This document shows positions 10,609 to 21,606 of a stretch of 64,000 nt of DNA, piece after piece. The position numbers and the translations under genes were made by a program. Position 1 is the first letter of the stretch. Every line of letters begins with the position of its first letter. The DNA comes from Bactericera cockerelli (taxonomy: Eukaryota > Arthropoda > Insecta > Hemiptera > Triozidae): positions 15,649,298 to 15,713,297 of the forward strand of contig CM044959.1 of the NCBI GenBank assembly GCA_024516035.1, read 5' to 3'. Below the pieces are notes generated by a model. That model was not told where the DNA came from. It saw nothing but the letters and a program-made list of their open reading frames with translations, and did no database searches.

Positions 10609-11487
10609 ATTATGATAAAATATATCAAAAATACATTATATAAAGAGTACCTATTACCTATTTTGTTTGAAAAACAATAGGTATCTGCTGGATTACTGAT
10701 TTGAAACATTATGCAATAACTTTCTTTATGTTAACTTTCTCTTACAAGTTTCTACGCCACTTTTTCCGGGAACCTCGTCTTTGATGTTTTTCCACGACAC
10801 ACAAAGGACAAGTGGAATGGTTGTCATTTTTTAGACGCTTGTCAGTCTGTTATGAGATAAACCACTTAGTTTTCCTGATAGGGCGGCGTCAAAACTCAGT
10901 GTCCCTTGATAATGACCTGCCAGTTGTATTATTAGAGTAAGACTTATTTGAGGGATCTATCAGCTGGGTTTTTCAGACTTGAATCTTTAAAATTAGGTAG
11001 TTTATTAGATATTATTTATGATGTATTAATTTATTTAGATTGTCATTTGAAACTCTGAAGTAAATTAGAGACAACCGACTGGTTGGAGGACAGCTGACAA
11101 ATTTCGGGACACGATAGTATGCTGGAATATGTCCTGGGCAGAATTAACAGCACCCAGTGGATCATGAGTAGATGTAAATGTTGTGTTGGAGGCAGCTTCA
11201 GCAATCAGTAAAAAGTTCAACAAAAAATTCATTCGGCCTTGTGATGTGAACTCTTTAATTTTTCATCATCTGTCCACTTTAATTCTCACACACACATTAA
11301 AAAAACTGTACCACTACTGCCCTGTGACCAGAAGTAATTGAATTCTAATCCCCCGCCAATGGGGCGGATTTATAAATCATTTCCAATATCCATATTCCTT
11401 CTTATACTGCATAGCGATCGCCACTGGTCTATATCGATATCCATACAAAAGTTACTAATTTTTACTCAGGAATCGTATAGGTACATC
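10609..11487. other. Non-coding sequence
   Basis: No supported feature; AT-rich. Confidence 0.35.
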
Positions 11488-11575
11488 CATCTTCTTCTTC
11501 TTTCACTTTGCCTTTTCCCAAACTAATTGGGGTTGGCATTGTTCAACCTCATGTTTGAGGTTGGTTGGACCTTCC
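11488..11575 (-). repeat. LINE 3'-end fragment
   Basis: Reverse complement reads CAATGCCAACCCCAATTAG then TTTGGGAAAAGGCAAAG, the same terminal segment as 7568-7615 and 55712-55862. It lies directly beside a family C SINE. Confidence 0.55.
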
Positions 11576-11596
11576 TAGCACCAACGATTTAATTTG

Positions 11597-11825
11597 ATTA
11601 AACGTCCTGATTTGGACGGGGCTTTTACCCCACATTCGCTGGGAATTGTACCAGATATACACATGAACTTCACCCAGCCTGGGTAGAGCCGGAAATGCCA
11701 GCCTCACGTGCTCGGAGGGAACAGAAGAAAAAAAAACTGTGTGAAAAGTCTGCTCCGACCGCGGATCGAACTCAAGATCTCTGGACTACTTATAGTAGTC
11801 ACAACCGTTGCGCCACGGAGGCTGG
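11597..11825 (-). mobile_element. SINE family C copy
   Basis: Contains the AAACGTCCTGATTTGGACG tail segment, CACCCAGCCTGGGTAGAG body and a minus-strand tRNA-like head ending at TGCGCCACGGAGG. The anticodon loop has mutated (TACTTATAGTA), so the head is older than that at 35711-36033. Confidence 0.75.
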
Positions 11826-12385
11826 CTACATCCATGTTCAATGCAAATAATTACTGCGCTGTTGGGAATCGAACCAAGTCGCACCGTGCGTGCCAGTCAG
11901 TGCATATTCACTCGCCCACGGTGACTATACGAAAGCTTCATTTATAAAAAAAAATACATCTCCTTTGAAATGCTGGTATTTACGTTAGAGACATGCGAAC
12001 CTCAAAGAATATAATCTGTTCTGGTGAATGGCATCCCTCCAACAAAATGTTTGTATTTCCTTTATTTATATCGCTTTCTATTAACGAGGCCAGGAGGTCA
12101 AGAGAGAAAACTTAAAGAAAAGGTTTTTCCTGGCTGAGTCTCAAATTTATCGAAGGAGAAAAATGGGGAGAGAAAATTAAAAGCGTTACGATATATCTAC
12201 GAGTCTTTCCTTAAAGACTGGTGAAACATGCACTGTTTTATTACTTTTGAGCCATTCCTTAGTACGCGAACACAACGGAGCCCTATACCCTGCACCCTGA
12301 TTCCACGTTAATTAATCTAGCAATTTTATTAAATGTAAGAGGCCTCAACGGAGTACCGAAAAACGTCTATATCAATCTGTAGGTA
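11826..12385. other. Non-coding sequence
   Basis: A minus-strand tRNA-like stretch at 11860-11920 (gggaatcgaaccaagtcgc) suggests an old SINE head. No gene. Confidence 0.4.
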
Positions 12386-12458
12386 ACAGGCCCTACTGGT
12401 ACGATTTCCAGCGAATGGAGAGTAAATCCCCGGCCCTAATCCAGGACGTTAAAAAATA
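12386..12458 (+). mobile_element. SINE family C body fragment
   Basis: Plus orientation: CAGCGAATGGAGAGTAAAT followed by CCAGGACGTTAAAA, the family C body and tail. Head missing. Confidence 0.6.
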
Positions 12459-12474
12459 AAATTATAGAATCGTT

Positions 12475-12625
12475 GTCGTTAGGAAGGGCATCCAGCCGTA
12501 AAAAAAATGTGCCAAAACCAACCAACCTCAACTCTGTGGTTGAACAACGTCGACACAGCGGAGGTTTAGTAAAAGGAGTTTGAGTATTTGTGATATGACG
12601 AAAGTGATTAACACATGATAATAAT
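12475..12625 (+). repeat. LINE 3'-end fragment fused to family A SINE remnant
   Basis: 12475-12545 carries the GGGCATCCAGCCGTAAAA and CAACCTCAACTCTGTGG type of LINE 3' region. At 12556 it passes straight into the second half of family A (GGTTTAGTAAAAGGAG, TGATATGACGAAAGTGATT, AACACA). Confidence 0.55.
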
Positions 12626-12967
12626 TATGATAAATTTTTTAACTTAACTTTTTAAGCTGATGAAAACAACAACAAAAACAATAAGAACATCAACAACTAT
12701 TAAAAATTTCTATTCCCTCGAAATAATAGTTATTTTATAATTTATTTAAACAGTTTTAGGATTGAATTAAATAAAATATAATTACTTGTATTAACTATAA
12801 TCTCCACTAATTAAAATTGTTAGCTCCAGCCGTACGACTCTCTCCCCTGGTCTGGTATTCAATTATAATTTTCCACCGCTCACTGCTCACTGCTCCTCCG
12901 GTTATAATCTCGCTCTTGTTTATTTCAAATTTTTGCACAGTGCAGGATGGAAACTTCTTGGATGGGG

Positions 12968-13118
12968 GGCCTTTGACAATATTGAAAAACACTTTAGGTC
13001 AGGAATAGCTCAGTGGCGGTTTAAAATTAAAAAAAGATTTAATGGGGCCTTTGACAATATTGAAAAATACTTTAGGGCAGGAATAGCTCAGTGGCGGTTT
13101 AGAATTAAAAAGGATTGA
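12968..13118 (+). repeat. Tandem duplication of about 78 bp with A-box-like motif
   Basis: Two units, each with GGCCTTTGACAATATTGAAA and CAGGAATAGCTCAGTGGCGG. The TAGCTCAGTGG portion fits the tRNA A-box consensus. No clear B box follows at tRNA spacing, so this is a duplicated partial head and not a tRNA gene. Confidence 0.7.
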
Positions 13119-13400
13119 ATTTAAGATGGCTTATCTGTCTCTCAAGTCAAGCTATAATCCATTGAGATTGGTTGAAACTCCGCCTTGACCGAGGGTTTGG
13201 CTATCTTCAATTAATCCTGTTTTATACTTAGGCCTTATGTACTAAGTATATTAAATTATAAAAGATTTATTTGTTTGGTGTAACCTGGGTGTTGGTGGTT
13301 AGCGGTATATGATGCGAGTAATTATTTATGAACTTTGGATGGACAAATTGGACAGGTTTGAGTAAGTTTGACATGACTCTTATGATTATAACAAATTATA

Positions 13401-13688
13401 GTAGTCACCTTAGCCTAGCGTTAGCGCATGCTCGGGTTGGACTCCAGGTCACTTGGGTTCGAACCCTGGTGGGGTCGGAATTTTTTCGTCACTGTACATT
13501 AGATGTCCGGGCCTACCCTAGCCTCGCGAGGAAAATTAGGGTAGTTGTAGAGTGGGCAACGACCAGTGGAAACATAACGAATTTGATATTGGACTATGAT
13601 GGTTAGTTGGAGATAAAAGATGCATTAGCATTAGTTCTCGTCGTATTGATGCTATCCACTAAAAATTCGACATAGTAACACAAATAAC
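13401..13688 (+). mobile_element. SINE family B copy
   Basis: Starts GTAGTCACCTTAGCC, has a B box (GGGTTCGAACCC), the pyrimidine linker TTTTTTCGTCACTGTAC, and ends near ATCCACTAAAAATTCGACAT and TAACACAAATA. Same family as the copy that splits the odorant receptor. Confidence 0.8.
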
Positions 13689-14249
13689 TGGCTCTTTATC
13701 TTGATTTAAACAAATATAACCTTCAATAAGCTCCAATTAACAAATAGACACGTGCATCTCTAATATCAACAAAGCACCCATGTCCAAGACAATTATAAAG
13801 TTTGGCCTAATTATTGTTTCGAGGAACACTGAGCTTCCAGAGTTTGAAACATAAACAAAACAGAACACTTGAGTCAATATTTGAAACTTGGACTTCGTTA
13901 GCGATTGATTAAGAACGGTAGCCCTTTGTGTCACTAGTGAGTGAAGAAAATATGGAAAGTTTGGCTGTTGGTAGAAAGAAAATAGTTTTTTAGACATAAA
14001 AAATTCTAGAAAGGTTATTTTGAGAGAAAAAAAAATGTAAAAAAGTGCATGCTCCAATAGTCAGATTCTACTGAAGCAATATGCTTCCTAAGAATAATTA
14101 AACATCATTTGTGTCACTGACTACAGAAGGACGTATTTTAGTTTTAAAGAGACCAGGTTTTCCAGGCAACAGATATTGTATGTTGCATAACTTTACATTG
14201 CATCAGGAGAATCGTTCTTCGTTCTATCAAAATCGGATAAATAAAGTGC

Positions 14250-14582
14250 ACTCTTTTATTGGAAAAACAAGATAGAAGAATAGAAGTAACGGAAATTTAC
14301 TGAGATGGATCTGTTGAGCAAGTAGGCTTGCTAGAATAAGAAATGGAAGAATCAGAGAAAGGGTCAAAATTTGAGCAATCTCAAAGAAAAGATTACAATA
14401 TCCTAGAATTGTAGAGAGAAGATAAGTTATTACTTAGGGAAGAAAATAAGGAAAATAGAAATATCAGGAAAGAGAAATATGAGGAAGACAGGTGATGCAC
14501 AAAATAAACTGAACTAGAAGTGACTGACTAAAAACATAGACCCTGTGGTGGATTAAGAGAGATTAAAAAGAGAAGCTTAGTG
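14250..14582 (+). pseudogene. Decayed non-LTR retrotransposon RT C-terminal region
   Basis: Translating across one frame change gives EKQDRRIEVTEI, LLRWIC, RLARIRNGRIRERVKI and later LTKNIDPVVD and ERLKREA. This matches in order the conserved tail of a widespread animal non-LTR reverse transcriptase family (RRIE-x-E-x-x-x-LR, R-x-x-RIRNE-x-IR, then LT-x-NADP). Several in-frame stops and at least one frameshift make it a fossil. It lies about 440 bp upstream of the odorant receptor start. Confidence 0.65.
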
Positions 14583-15021
14583 TACTCTTTTCTGTAGATA
14601 TCTTATGCACTGCACAATTAGGTTTTTTGAAAAACAACCTGAAGTTTGAAAAAGATCCTCGGTAGTTAAAAAATAGGACCTTGCGAAAACCAAACACTGT
14701 CAATTTGTCTATCAACTTCACCCTGAGAATAAAGAAAGCATGAAGAAACTGATAGTAAGGTGAAAAATTTCCTGTGTTGCAAGGGTTATAATTTTCCGAA
14801 TTGTTGGATTAGATGTTTTGTTTATGTAAACATCAGTTCTAACAAATTAATTATGAACCAATGCGGAACTGAAACACACTACCTCTGGAACCCATTCAAA
14901 AATCATAGCTACCAAGAGTAACTTCTGAAGTGTGAGTTTTTCCGTGAAAGAATTTTTTTTGGTACTTTCCTTATCCTATAATAAGGAAAGTATTGTATTT
15001 TCATACCAATTAGTCCCTAGC

Positions 15022-15695
15022 ATGGGTTTCAGAGATATCGGTACTCTAAGCATCTTTCGGACCTACTTTAATATATTGGAGATCTGTGGGGCCACTAATT
15101 CCCATGAGTTCAAGACTCCCCTTCGAGACCATCTTCAACAGGCTTATATGATCGTCTCTTTCTCCATAGCGTACATATACATCGCCTGCCACGCCTGGAA
15201 TACAGTGACCCGTGCCATCCGCTACACACCCGAATTCGTTCAATGCCTCTTTGAAGACTTGACACTCAATATGGTTGCGCTCACTTCCTTGTTATTGGGC
15301 TTTTTTCAGCAAAAACAGTTTCTCCGTCTCATTGATTTCATTGAAAAACATTTTAACAAAGATGACACCAAAGTGCTAAGGCGCTGTGCAAGCAAAATAC
15401 GGAACATAATCATCACGTACATCGTGGTTTCTGTGGCTATGATAGTATCAATTGTTTTTCCAATCCTGTGTTTCTCTTTCAGAAGAAGAAATAAAATTGC
15501 GTCGATTTGTATATCCTGATGCAGCGAATCCAGAAAGAATTCTACCGACTAGTGTCAAATTCCCGGGTATTGACGAAACACAGTCCTGGTATTATGAAAT
15601 CAATTTGACCGTCCAAATGTTCCTTGCGTATATTTGCTGCATGACTCTCAACCTTTCTATTCCATTGACTCCCATGTTCATGTTGCACTTGGAAG
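15022..15695 (+). CDS. Odorant receptor block 1 (N-terminus to TM4), frame break
   Basis: Begins at ATG 15022 (MGFRDIGTLSIFRTYFNILE); the frame is open further upstream, but this is the first ATG. The first frame encodes to about FPILC near 15471 and hits a stop at 15517. The receptor then continues one base later in the next frame (SEEEIKLRRFVYPDAANPER). The donor GAAG|GTTAGT ends the block at 15695. No GT-AG intron fits the shift: GT sites in the required phase give a TAA at the junction or delete transmembrane sequence. So a one-base indel is the simplest reading. Confidence 0.8.
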
Positions 15696-17595
15696 GTTAG
15701 TACCTATTTTATAATAAATATCATTTATTTTTATTGAATTGTTAGCTTACAGACTGCAATGTCGATGCGAGGCTATTTCGCTTAAACGTGTTCTACAATC
15801 CAAATTGAACTGGTAAACTCCCCAAGTCCAAAATCACAAATTCATGTTTCTGTCGGTAACTCCTGTTGGCGAGTGGACAAACAGCTTTAACGGTTTACAT
15901 TTTGTGAAAACTGACACAGATAGTTTAAAATTGATAAGAACATTGTGACCCATTAACAAGTACGGGCACACAGTTGGTACTAAAAATATATATTTTTTTG
16001 TTCAAAGGGCAGTACAAGATTCTAGGCAAACAATTTAGATATATTGGCAGACGAGACTATTCCTTGAGCATGTACGAAATTAAGAGAAATCACTGCACCA
16101 ACCAGGACTATATAGATCTATTCACCATCAGCCGTCCGGTATACAGATCTCCAAACAGAGAAATCTGGGAACAGCAAAACAGAAAAAGACAGCAATGGTA
16201 TGACAAAATGCAAAATAAGAGGGAGTTGCATCTTCTCCGCTGTATTGTCCAAACTCATCAAAGGCTTATTCATTTTCAGAAGGAGGTTAGTTTCAGTTAT
16301 CTTTCTGAAAAATACCTAAACGAATGTCATCTGTGCCCCTGAGAGTTTTTTTCAGTACGCCAATGTCATTGTCTATAGGTGTTTAAAGATATCAACTGAA
16401 TGTTAATAGAAGTGCGCATGGTGTTGAGTAGAAGAATCGGGAATATCACAATTTCGATTTTTTTTCTTCGAATAAGATGAAAAAGGTATATTTTTTCCTC
16501 AAATATGAAGGAGAAGTGCCCCTTAGCGTGTGAAGTTTTCTTTTATAAAGAGTGGAGCCAAACTAAATCCAAAAATTGACTTTACATCACCGATTCTTTT
16601 ATTCACCTATTAATTGAGATCTAAATGCCCAGAACCATTTATTCATTTGGACCTTTAAAATGCATTATTGACTTTAATATCATTCTTTAATATCAAAAGT
16701 GAATACTTCGTCCACTTTATCGTTTCACATTCGTTTTTTTGTGGTTTTGAGAGAAAAAACGTTCTTTTTCTGGTATATTTACAAAAGAATCAGTCATTAA
16801 CTATTCTTTTCCATTTGCAAGTCTCTCATTCACTATCAAATCGATGTTTCACTTCTCCAGTTGAAAGTCTTCTTCAGTCCCATCGTCATACCCCTCTTCG
16901 TGGTCAACTACACCTGCTTCTCTCTGAGCATCTACCAGCTGGTGGTCAACCCCTCCGGTCTCTCTAGTCTCCGCTTCTTCCGCTTTCTCTGCGAGTTCCT
17001 GGTCCTCACCATCGAATACTTCCTCATCAGGTAGTCACAGTGGCAGAGCGAGTTAGCGCGCTAGGCATTGCACACATGGTGACCTGGGTTCGATTCCCAG
17101 CGGGGGAGGATTTTTTCTGCTCTGTACTTGGATGTTCGGGGTCCACTCATACCTCGTGAGGAAAAATGAGTAGCTGCTTTAATGTGAAGCAGCGACCAGT
17201 GGCAGAATCTTAGGCAAAAAAATAATACAAGATATTGTAAATTAAAGTGGTAAATTCCTATGATTCTGCGCTACCCACTAAAATTGTGACATAATAACAC
17301 AAAGAAAAAGCATTATTATTATTATTATTATTACTTCCTCATCAGCGACTGCTCAGAGACCGCGGACAACTGCAACCAGATCCTCCTGCGCATGATCGAA
17401 CAGAGCAACTGGTACAGATGTGCTCCCGCCACCAGGCGCGCCCTCTGCATGATCCTGCGGCGCGTGCAGCGCTGCAACAAGCTCAACTTCCACCAGGGCA
17501 TTGTGGTGCTGAGCCGCGTCCAGTTTCTCAAGGTCGTCCGAATTGGGTACACGTTTGCCAACACGATGCGGATGAAATCCAGTAGTAGCATCTGA
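15022..17595 (+). CDS. Odorant receptor (7tm_6 family), five blocks, possibly a pseudogene
   Basis: Predicted seven-transmembrane insect odorant receptor, an olfactory neuron ion-channel subunit that works with Orco. Blocks: 15022-15482/15483-15695, 16008-16285, 16861-17030, 17346-17595. Allowing one skipped base in block 1 they join to 456 residues, slightly long for the family. Family marks: TM1 near residues 40-58, TM2 about 81-96, TM3 about 127-151, then a loop with WYYEIN leading into TM4 (VQMFLAYICCMTLNLSIPLT), the HLEGQYKILG segment, the HQRLIHFQKE/LKVFF junction before TM5 (phase 0 intron), TM6 in FLCEFLVLTIEYFLIS, the SNWY segment, and a C-terminal QFLKVVRIGYTF helix. Two oddities: a one-base frame break between 15446 and 15517, and a SINE inside the last coding exon. 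Either the locus is decaying, or the break is an assembly error and the SINE is spliced out. Confidence 0.85.
16008..16285 (+). CDS. Odorant receptor exon 3
   Basis: Acceptor ttcaaag ends at 16007 after a T-rich tract; donor GAG|GTTAGT at 16286. Phase 1 at the start completes Gly, giving LEGQYKILGKQFRYIG, and the exon ends in phase 0 at HQRLIHFQKE. It encodes the second intracellular region leading to TM5. Introns on either side are 312 and 575 bp. Confidence 0.85.
16861..17030 (+). CDS. Odorant receptor exon 4 (TM5-TM6)
   Basis: Acceptor cttctccag ends at 16860. Reads LKVFFSPIVIPLFVVNYTCF through LTIEYFLI and ends in phase 2 at CATCAG|GTAGTC, exactly where the SINE begins. Noticeably GC-rich at third positions relative to flanks. 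Confidence 0.85.
17017..17345 (+). repeat. 14-bp target-site duplication flanking the SINE
   Basis: TACTTCCTCATCAG at 17017-17030 and 17332-17345, perfect copies. The first two bases could overlap the (TTA)n tail, so the true duplication is 12-14 bp. The right copy ends in AG and is pyrimidine-rich, supplying a possible 3' splice site. Confidence 0.9.
17031..17331 (+). mobile_element. SINE family B inserted in the odorant receptor coding exon
   Basis: A 301-bp element starting GTAGTCACAGTGGCAGAGCG, with B box GGGTTCGATTCCC, linker TTTTTTCTGCTCTGTACTTGG, the distal CCACTAAAATTGTGACAT and TAACACAAA motifs, and a (TTA)n tail. It is flanked by the 14-bp duplication TACTTCCTCATCAG (17017-17030 and 17332-17345). 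With the second duplication it forms a 315-bp GT...AG interval whose removal restores the receptor frame as ...FLI-S-DCSE. If retained, translation stops at once (AGG TAG). Confidence 0.9.
17346..17595 (+). CDS. Odorant receptor exon 5 (C-terminus)
   Basis: Continues exon 4 in frame after removal of 17031-17345: S-DCSETADNCNQILLRMIEQ, SNWYRCAPATRRALCMIL and the final QFLKVVRIGYTFANTMRM, stop TGA at 17593-17595. This is the conserved C-terminal portion with the family's W (in SNWY) and the terminal helix. No AATAAA was noticed close downstream. Confidence 0.85.
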
Positions 17596-17804
17596 AAGGT
17601 TGACAATTGTTGGTTCAATATCAGTGATTCTTAGCACTCAGTCTCCTTCTCCTGATTATAACCTGAGTTATTCCTAATCAGACAAAATACATACAAACTA
17701 TATTTACCGTTATATAAGCTTAAGCACTGTAGTTTCTGGGAGGCGTTCTCACGCGAAACGACCGTTTCGCTTGATATTATACCAGTATAGTATAAGTATA
17801 AGTA

Positions 17805-17965
17805 GTGCTTTATTTAGACTGTCAGCGCAAGACAGGTAGTCCCATTATGCCAACAGTTTAACAAAGCACCTCTTTATTTATTTGAGTATAATTGAGTATA
17901 GCAGTGTTTTATTTAGACTGTCGACTCAAGAGACAGGAAGTCCCATTACGCTAACAGTTTTTTTC
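17805..17965 (+). repeat. Two tandem-like copies of repeat H
   Basis: TTTATTTAGACTGTCAGCGC then AAGACAGGTAGTCCCATTA at 17808-17862, and a diverged copy at 17909-17961. A third copy is at 63655-63712. Unknown class. Confidence 0.65.
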
Positions 17966-18657
17966 GCATTCATAATTCTTTAGGCGATCAAATGTTGATA
18001 CAGGGAGACTTTGAGAAGTGGCACTGGCAGAAAGTAGATTGCTAGATGCATTGAAAGATACATAGAAAAGAGAAGAAAGAAAGTAGATTAGTTATGTAAA
18101 ATAATAACAATCTGGTTTCAGGGCTGGGCATAGTACTTCTTCGGCTCTAATCAAAATCACTGACGGATCTGTGGGTTTTCTCGAGACTGGGGGGGATCTG
18201 TGTGTTTTCAAGAGCCGCCTAGTGCGGAACAACATTATAGTTCAGAACTGAATATTTACGAGAATTTTATTTAGATTTTTTAGAGAAACTTACAAAGCCC
18301 ATTATTTAATAAGTTTGTTTACATAATAACACAGTTACATTTTCTAAAGCGTCTTTGGAAAATAATGTTTGGGCAGCGATCGGGGTTGGTGATAATTTTA
18401 AAAAACAAGCTTAAAATACGAAAAATAATATAATTTACATAATTCTTACCAAAAGTTTATTATTTTTAATGCTCTTCAACAATATACCTACTTAACAAGT
18501 TCTCGAGTGAATGTCTTTCTTTGCGGTCTACTTTGTTTTCTTAAGGTATCGAAGTAGAGCTTTTATAGACTTAATAATAAAATTATTCTATGAAATATTT
18601 TGAGGTTTTATCGGATGAAAATAATAATCCTACTATCGGGTGAGTCATTAATTTTCC
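17966..18657. other. Non-coding sequence
   Basis: No gene recognised; AT-rich. Confidence 0.35.
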
Positions 18658-18885
18658 TCAATAGTTACCTGGGCCTGGCTTGCACTCCAGGTGACCCGGG
18701 TTCGAATCACGGGGTTTGAATTTTTTTCGGCTCTGAGGCCAAGAACAATTAAGGTGGCAACGACTAGTGGCGGGATTACGAGATTGATATTGAAATATAG
18801 TGGTTGGTTGGAAATATGATGCATTAGTACCCGTAATGTAGATGCTATCCACTAAAATTTTGACATAATAACACAAATAAAGTCG
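18658..18885 (+). mobile_element. SINE family B copy
   Basis: B box GGGTTCGAATCAC, linker TTTTTTTCGGCTCTG, GGCAACGACTAGTGGCGGG body and the end ATCCACTAAAATTTTGACAT plus TAACACAAATAAA. The internal part of the head is shortened relative to 49478-49681. Confidence 0.75.
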
Positions 18886-20457
18886 TATTTTTCTTTCTCA
18901 TCAAAAAAATTTCCTGATTAGGTTTCTTCCAAATATTTCCATTTTATTCCAAGGTCATTCGTAAAAGAAAAATGCGTTTTATTACTTAAGATAAACAATG
19001 GACTTAACCTATAAAAGAACTGGAAGCAAGAATTTTCTACTTCCACTTTGGTTAACTTTGGAAGTGGAAATTTTTACTCTTCCAAAAGAAAAATGACTTG
19101 CTTCCAGTTTGGTTCATTTATTCCCGTTTGGTTAACTTTGGTTAGAAAGAAAAATAGCTATTTTTTCTGAGTGATGGTCTGAACCCAAAACTTAAGTTAA
19201 AAAAATTAGCTTGTCCCGAATCACAATACACATATTTCTATCTGTGATCATCGTTGTGAGAACTTGGGCTTTTTATTAACAGGACGTTAAACCTATGGGA
19301 AACTGCTAGCTAGGTGGCCTGTTTCGGTGTGCAAGTCCGGTTTCAGTTTATATACCTCTAGCGAGACACAGTTCTTCTCCCTGTTTAACGTCCCCCATCT
19401 CGGCTGTACATCATAAGGAGTGCAAACCTTGAGATTCAATGACACGCTATAAATTTAAATATTTTTTAACAGAGGTTATTTGATCGGTTATATTGAACTG
19501 GTTGAACCCACTTGAGGATGCAATAATTGAATTGGACTTTAAAACCCCAAACTTAATAAAATTGCTCCCACTTCTAAAAAGTTAAAACGAAAGATGAGAA
19601 AAAGAAGAAAAAAATCATTTAAAGATTTCTTTTATTGATAAAATAATGCGACTTTTTTTTATTATTTCTCTCAGTTTCCTGATTTCAATCTAACTTTTCC
19701 ACTTAGATAGTGAGGTGATTATTAGAATATTATTGTGTTACTTAATTTTACATTTATATTCAAATTTTAGCGGGGAGCGGGATTGTTAATCTTGATGGCT
19801 CCTGCAAAACTCATTTTTCTTGTCTTTTTTTCTCACTTTTTTTTTGCTGCTGTTGTCATTGTTGTTGTTGATTTTGTTGTAGATAAGAATGGTTCATCTT
19901 GAAATTTTCAGCAAAATTTAATGTCATTTACACAAAGTGCAAATTTTTCATCGTAATTTTTTATTGACATTTTTAGCCAATCTAGGTGACAAATTATATT
20001 CTTGCACTTGAGAGCTATCTTTAATAAATAATATTTATTTACCCGCCAATAGTTCCGTTTAAAATGTATGAAAAAGTCCTCGATTAGCTGGGTTACGAAC
20101 CCGGGTTATCTGTGTTCAAGTTGAGTGATCTACAAAAATATGAACTGACTAACGACCCATTTGTCAATCCCACTTTACATTCCCGCACCCATTTCTAAGA
20201 AAATACCACCCTTATATAATTTAAATAATTTAACCGTCAGAAAGATAAAATTTAAAGATCATAAGATCTGATTGTAGGTACTCGTACGAGTAAGTCATCC
20301 AGTCATAGCAAAAAAAAATAAAATAAAAATACATTGAACAAAGGTGGTAATTATTCTATCATTGAATATCAATATTTGTCATCCTAAAATACTAAAATTT
20401 TGATGTTCGATTATCAACTTTGTCCAATGTAATTCCTAGCAAAAAAAAGTTATTTTA
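18886..20457. other. Non-coding sequence
   Basis: AT-rich. Around 19020-19150 short imperfect repeats of GGTTAACTTTGG and TTCCACTT occur. No gene. Confidence 0.35.
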
Positions 20458-20536
20458 TGTGTGTTAATCACTCCTGTGATATCACAACAACGCAAACTCG
20501 CTCTACTAAATCTACGCTGAAACCGAGACTTGACTT
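20458..20536 (-). mobile_element. SINE family A, truncated
   Basis: Reverse of the family A body (GTGTTAATCACTCCTGTGAT, CTACTAAATCTACGCTGAAA) ending abruptly at ACTTGACTTGGGG before the tRNA-like head. Confidence 0.7.
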
Positions 20537-21375
20537 GGGGGGGTACTAAGAAGAGAGGTGGGGGGAGGGAAGTGAAGAGAGAGGCAGAATATATTATAGG
20601 GGGAACAGAGGAGAGAAGTATTAAAATATTTATAAAATAGGAACTACTATGCAGAGTGGTATTAGAGGGGGTCTCCCTATAATACTACATTACCTACCAC
20701 TTATGGAGACACCATACCAGTGTATAATGGCAGGCATAGGGGAAAGGGTTTTTGGGCTGCCCTAGAGGAAAGGGGTATTTTGGGTGGTTTAGAAATGAGG
20801 GGAGTTTGGGGAGCTTGTTAAAACTCGCTAGGGTGTGGTGACATACATAAGTGACGAGTGAATATTTAATGAGACAGGCAAACAGTGGATAGCAACTAGA
20901 CTTGATGCATCATTAACAACTGAAAATGTTCAGTTGCCTATCTAGTGGCGTATCTAATTGAAGACTTTGACTTTCAATGCCAGAAAAAGAAAGCTGGCAG
21001 TTGCAAAGTTGCCAAGAGATAGTTTTAATGGATTTTTTAATTGAATTGAATACTGTTATTTATTTGTACAAGAATGATTTATAAACAATACATCTCCTAT
21101 AAGCAAGCTTCTGAGAAACTTGAAAAATATTTTTATACATATTGGCTAATGGACCAAATTATTCAGTCTGTTAGTGACTATGCAGGCCATAGTAGAATAA
21201 TTTAATTTAGACATTATAGGAAAGCAAAAGAACCAAATTGGTACCTTTATTTTTTTTTTTTTTTGTTTTGAGATCGGTCTTTGAAATCCCAAGATTGGCG
21301 TCTTCTTAATTGGTTTTTTTTTTATTCCTTGTAATATTATTTTTTAGTACAGTAGGGTAGGTACTTGAAAACTTT
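20537..21375. other. Purine-rich then AT-rich non-coding sequence
   Basis: G/A-rich at 20537-20650, then mixed. Nothing coding recognised. Confidence 0.35.
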
Positions 21376-21606
21376 ATAATAATAACACTCTTCAGTGGAA
21401 GGTAACCACCAGGCGAGGTTAATGCTCAAATCATTATTTTTCTACCACCTAAACCTCAGAGTCTTTTTTAATGTGGTCACAAACTCAAATTAATGAGGAA
21501 AAATTTATGCACTAGGCGGAATTCGAACCAACGGATGCCTACGCTACCTGGATTACCAGACTAGCACTTTATCCACTTTACCACCATTGCACTTTAGTAC
21601 TTTGAA
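21376..21606 (-). mobile_element. SINE family D copy, most complete
   Basis: Left tail TAATAATAACACTC, signature GGAAGGTAACCACCAGGCGA, AGTTAATGAGGAAAAAT-type middle, and a right-end minus-strand tRNA-like head (TGGTGGTAAAGTGGATAAAG A box; GGTTCGAATTCC B box). Confidence 0.75.

Noticed and set aside
15386..15482. 97-bp intron that could repair the odorant receptor frame
   Set aside because: The phase fits, but the junction T|AA makes a stop codon and it would delete most of TM3.
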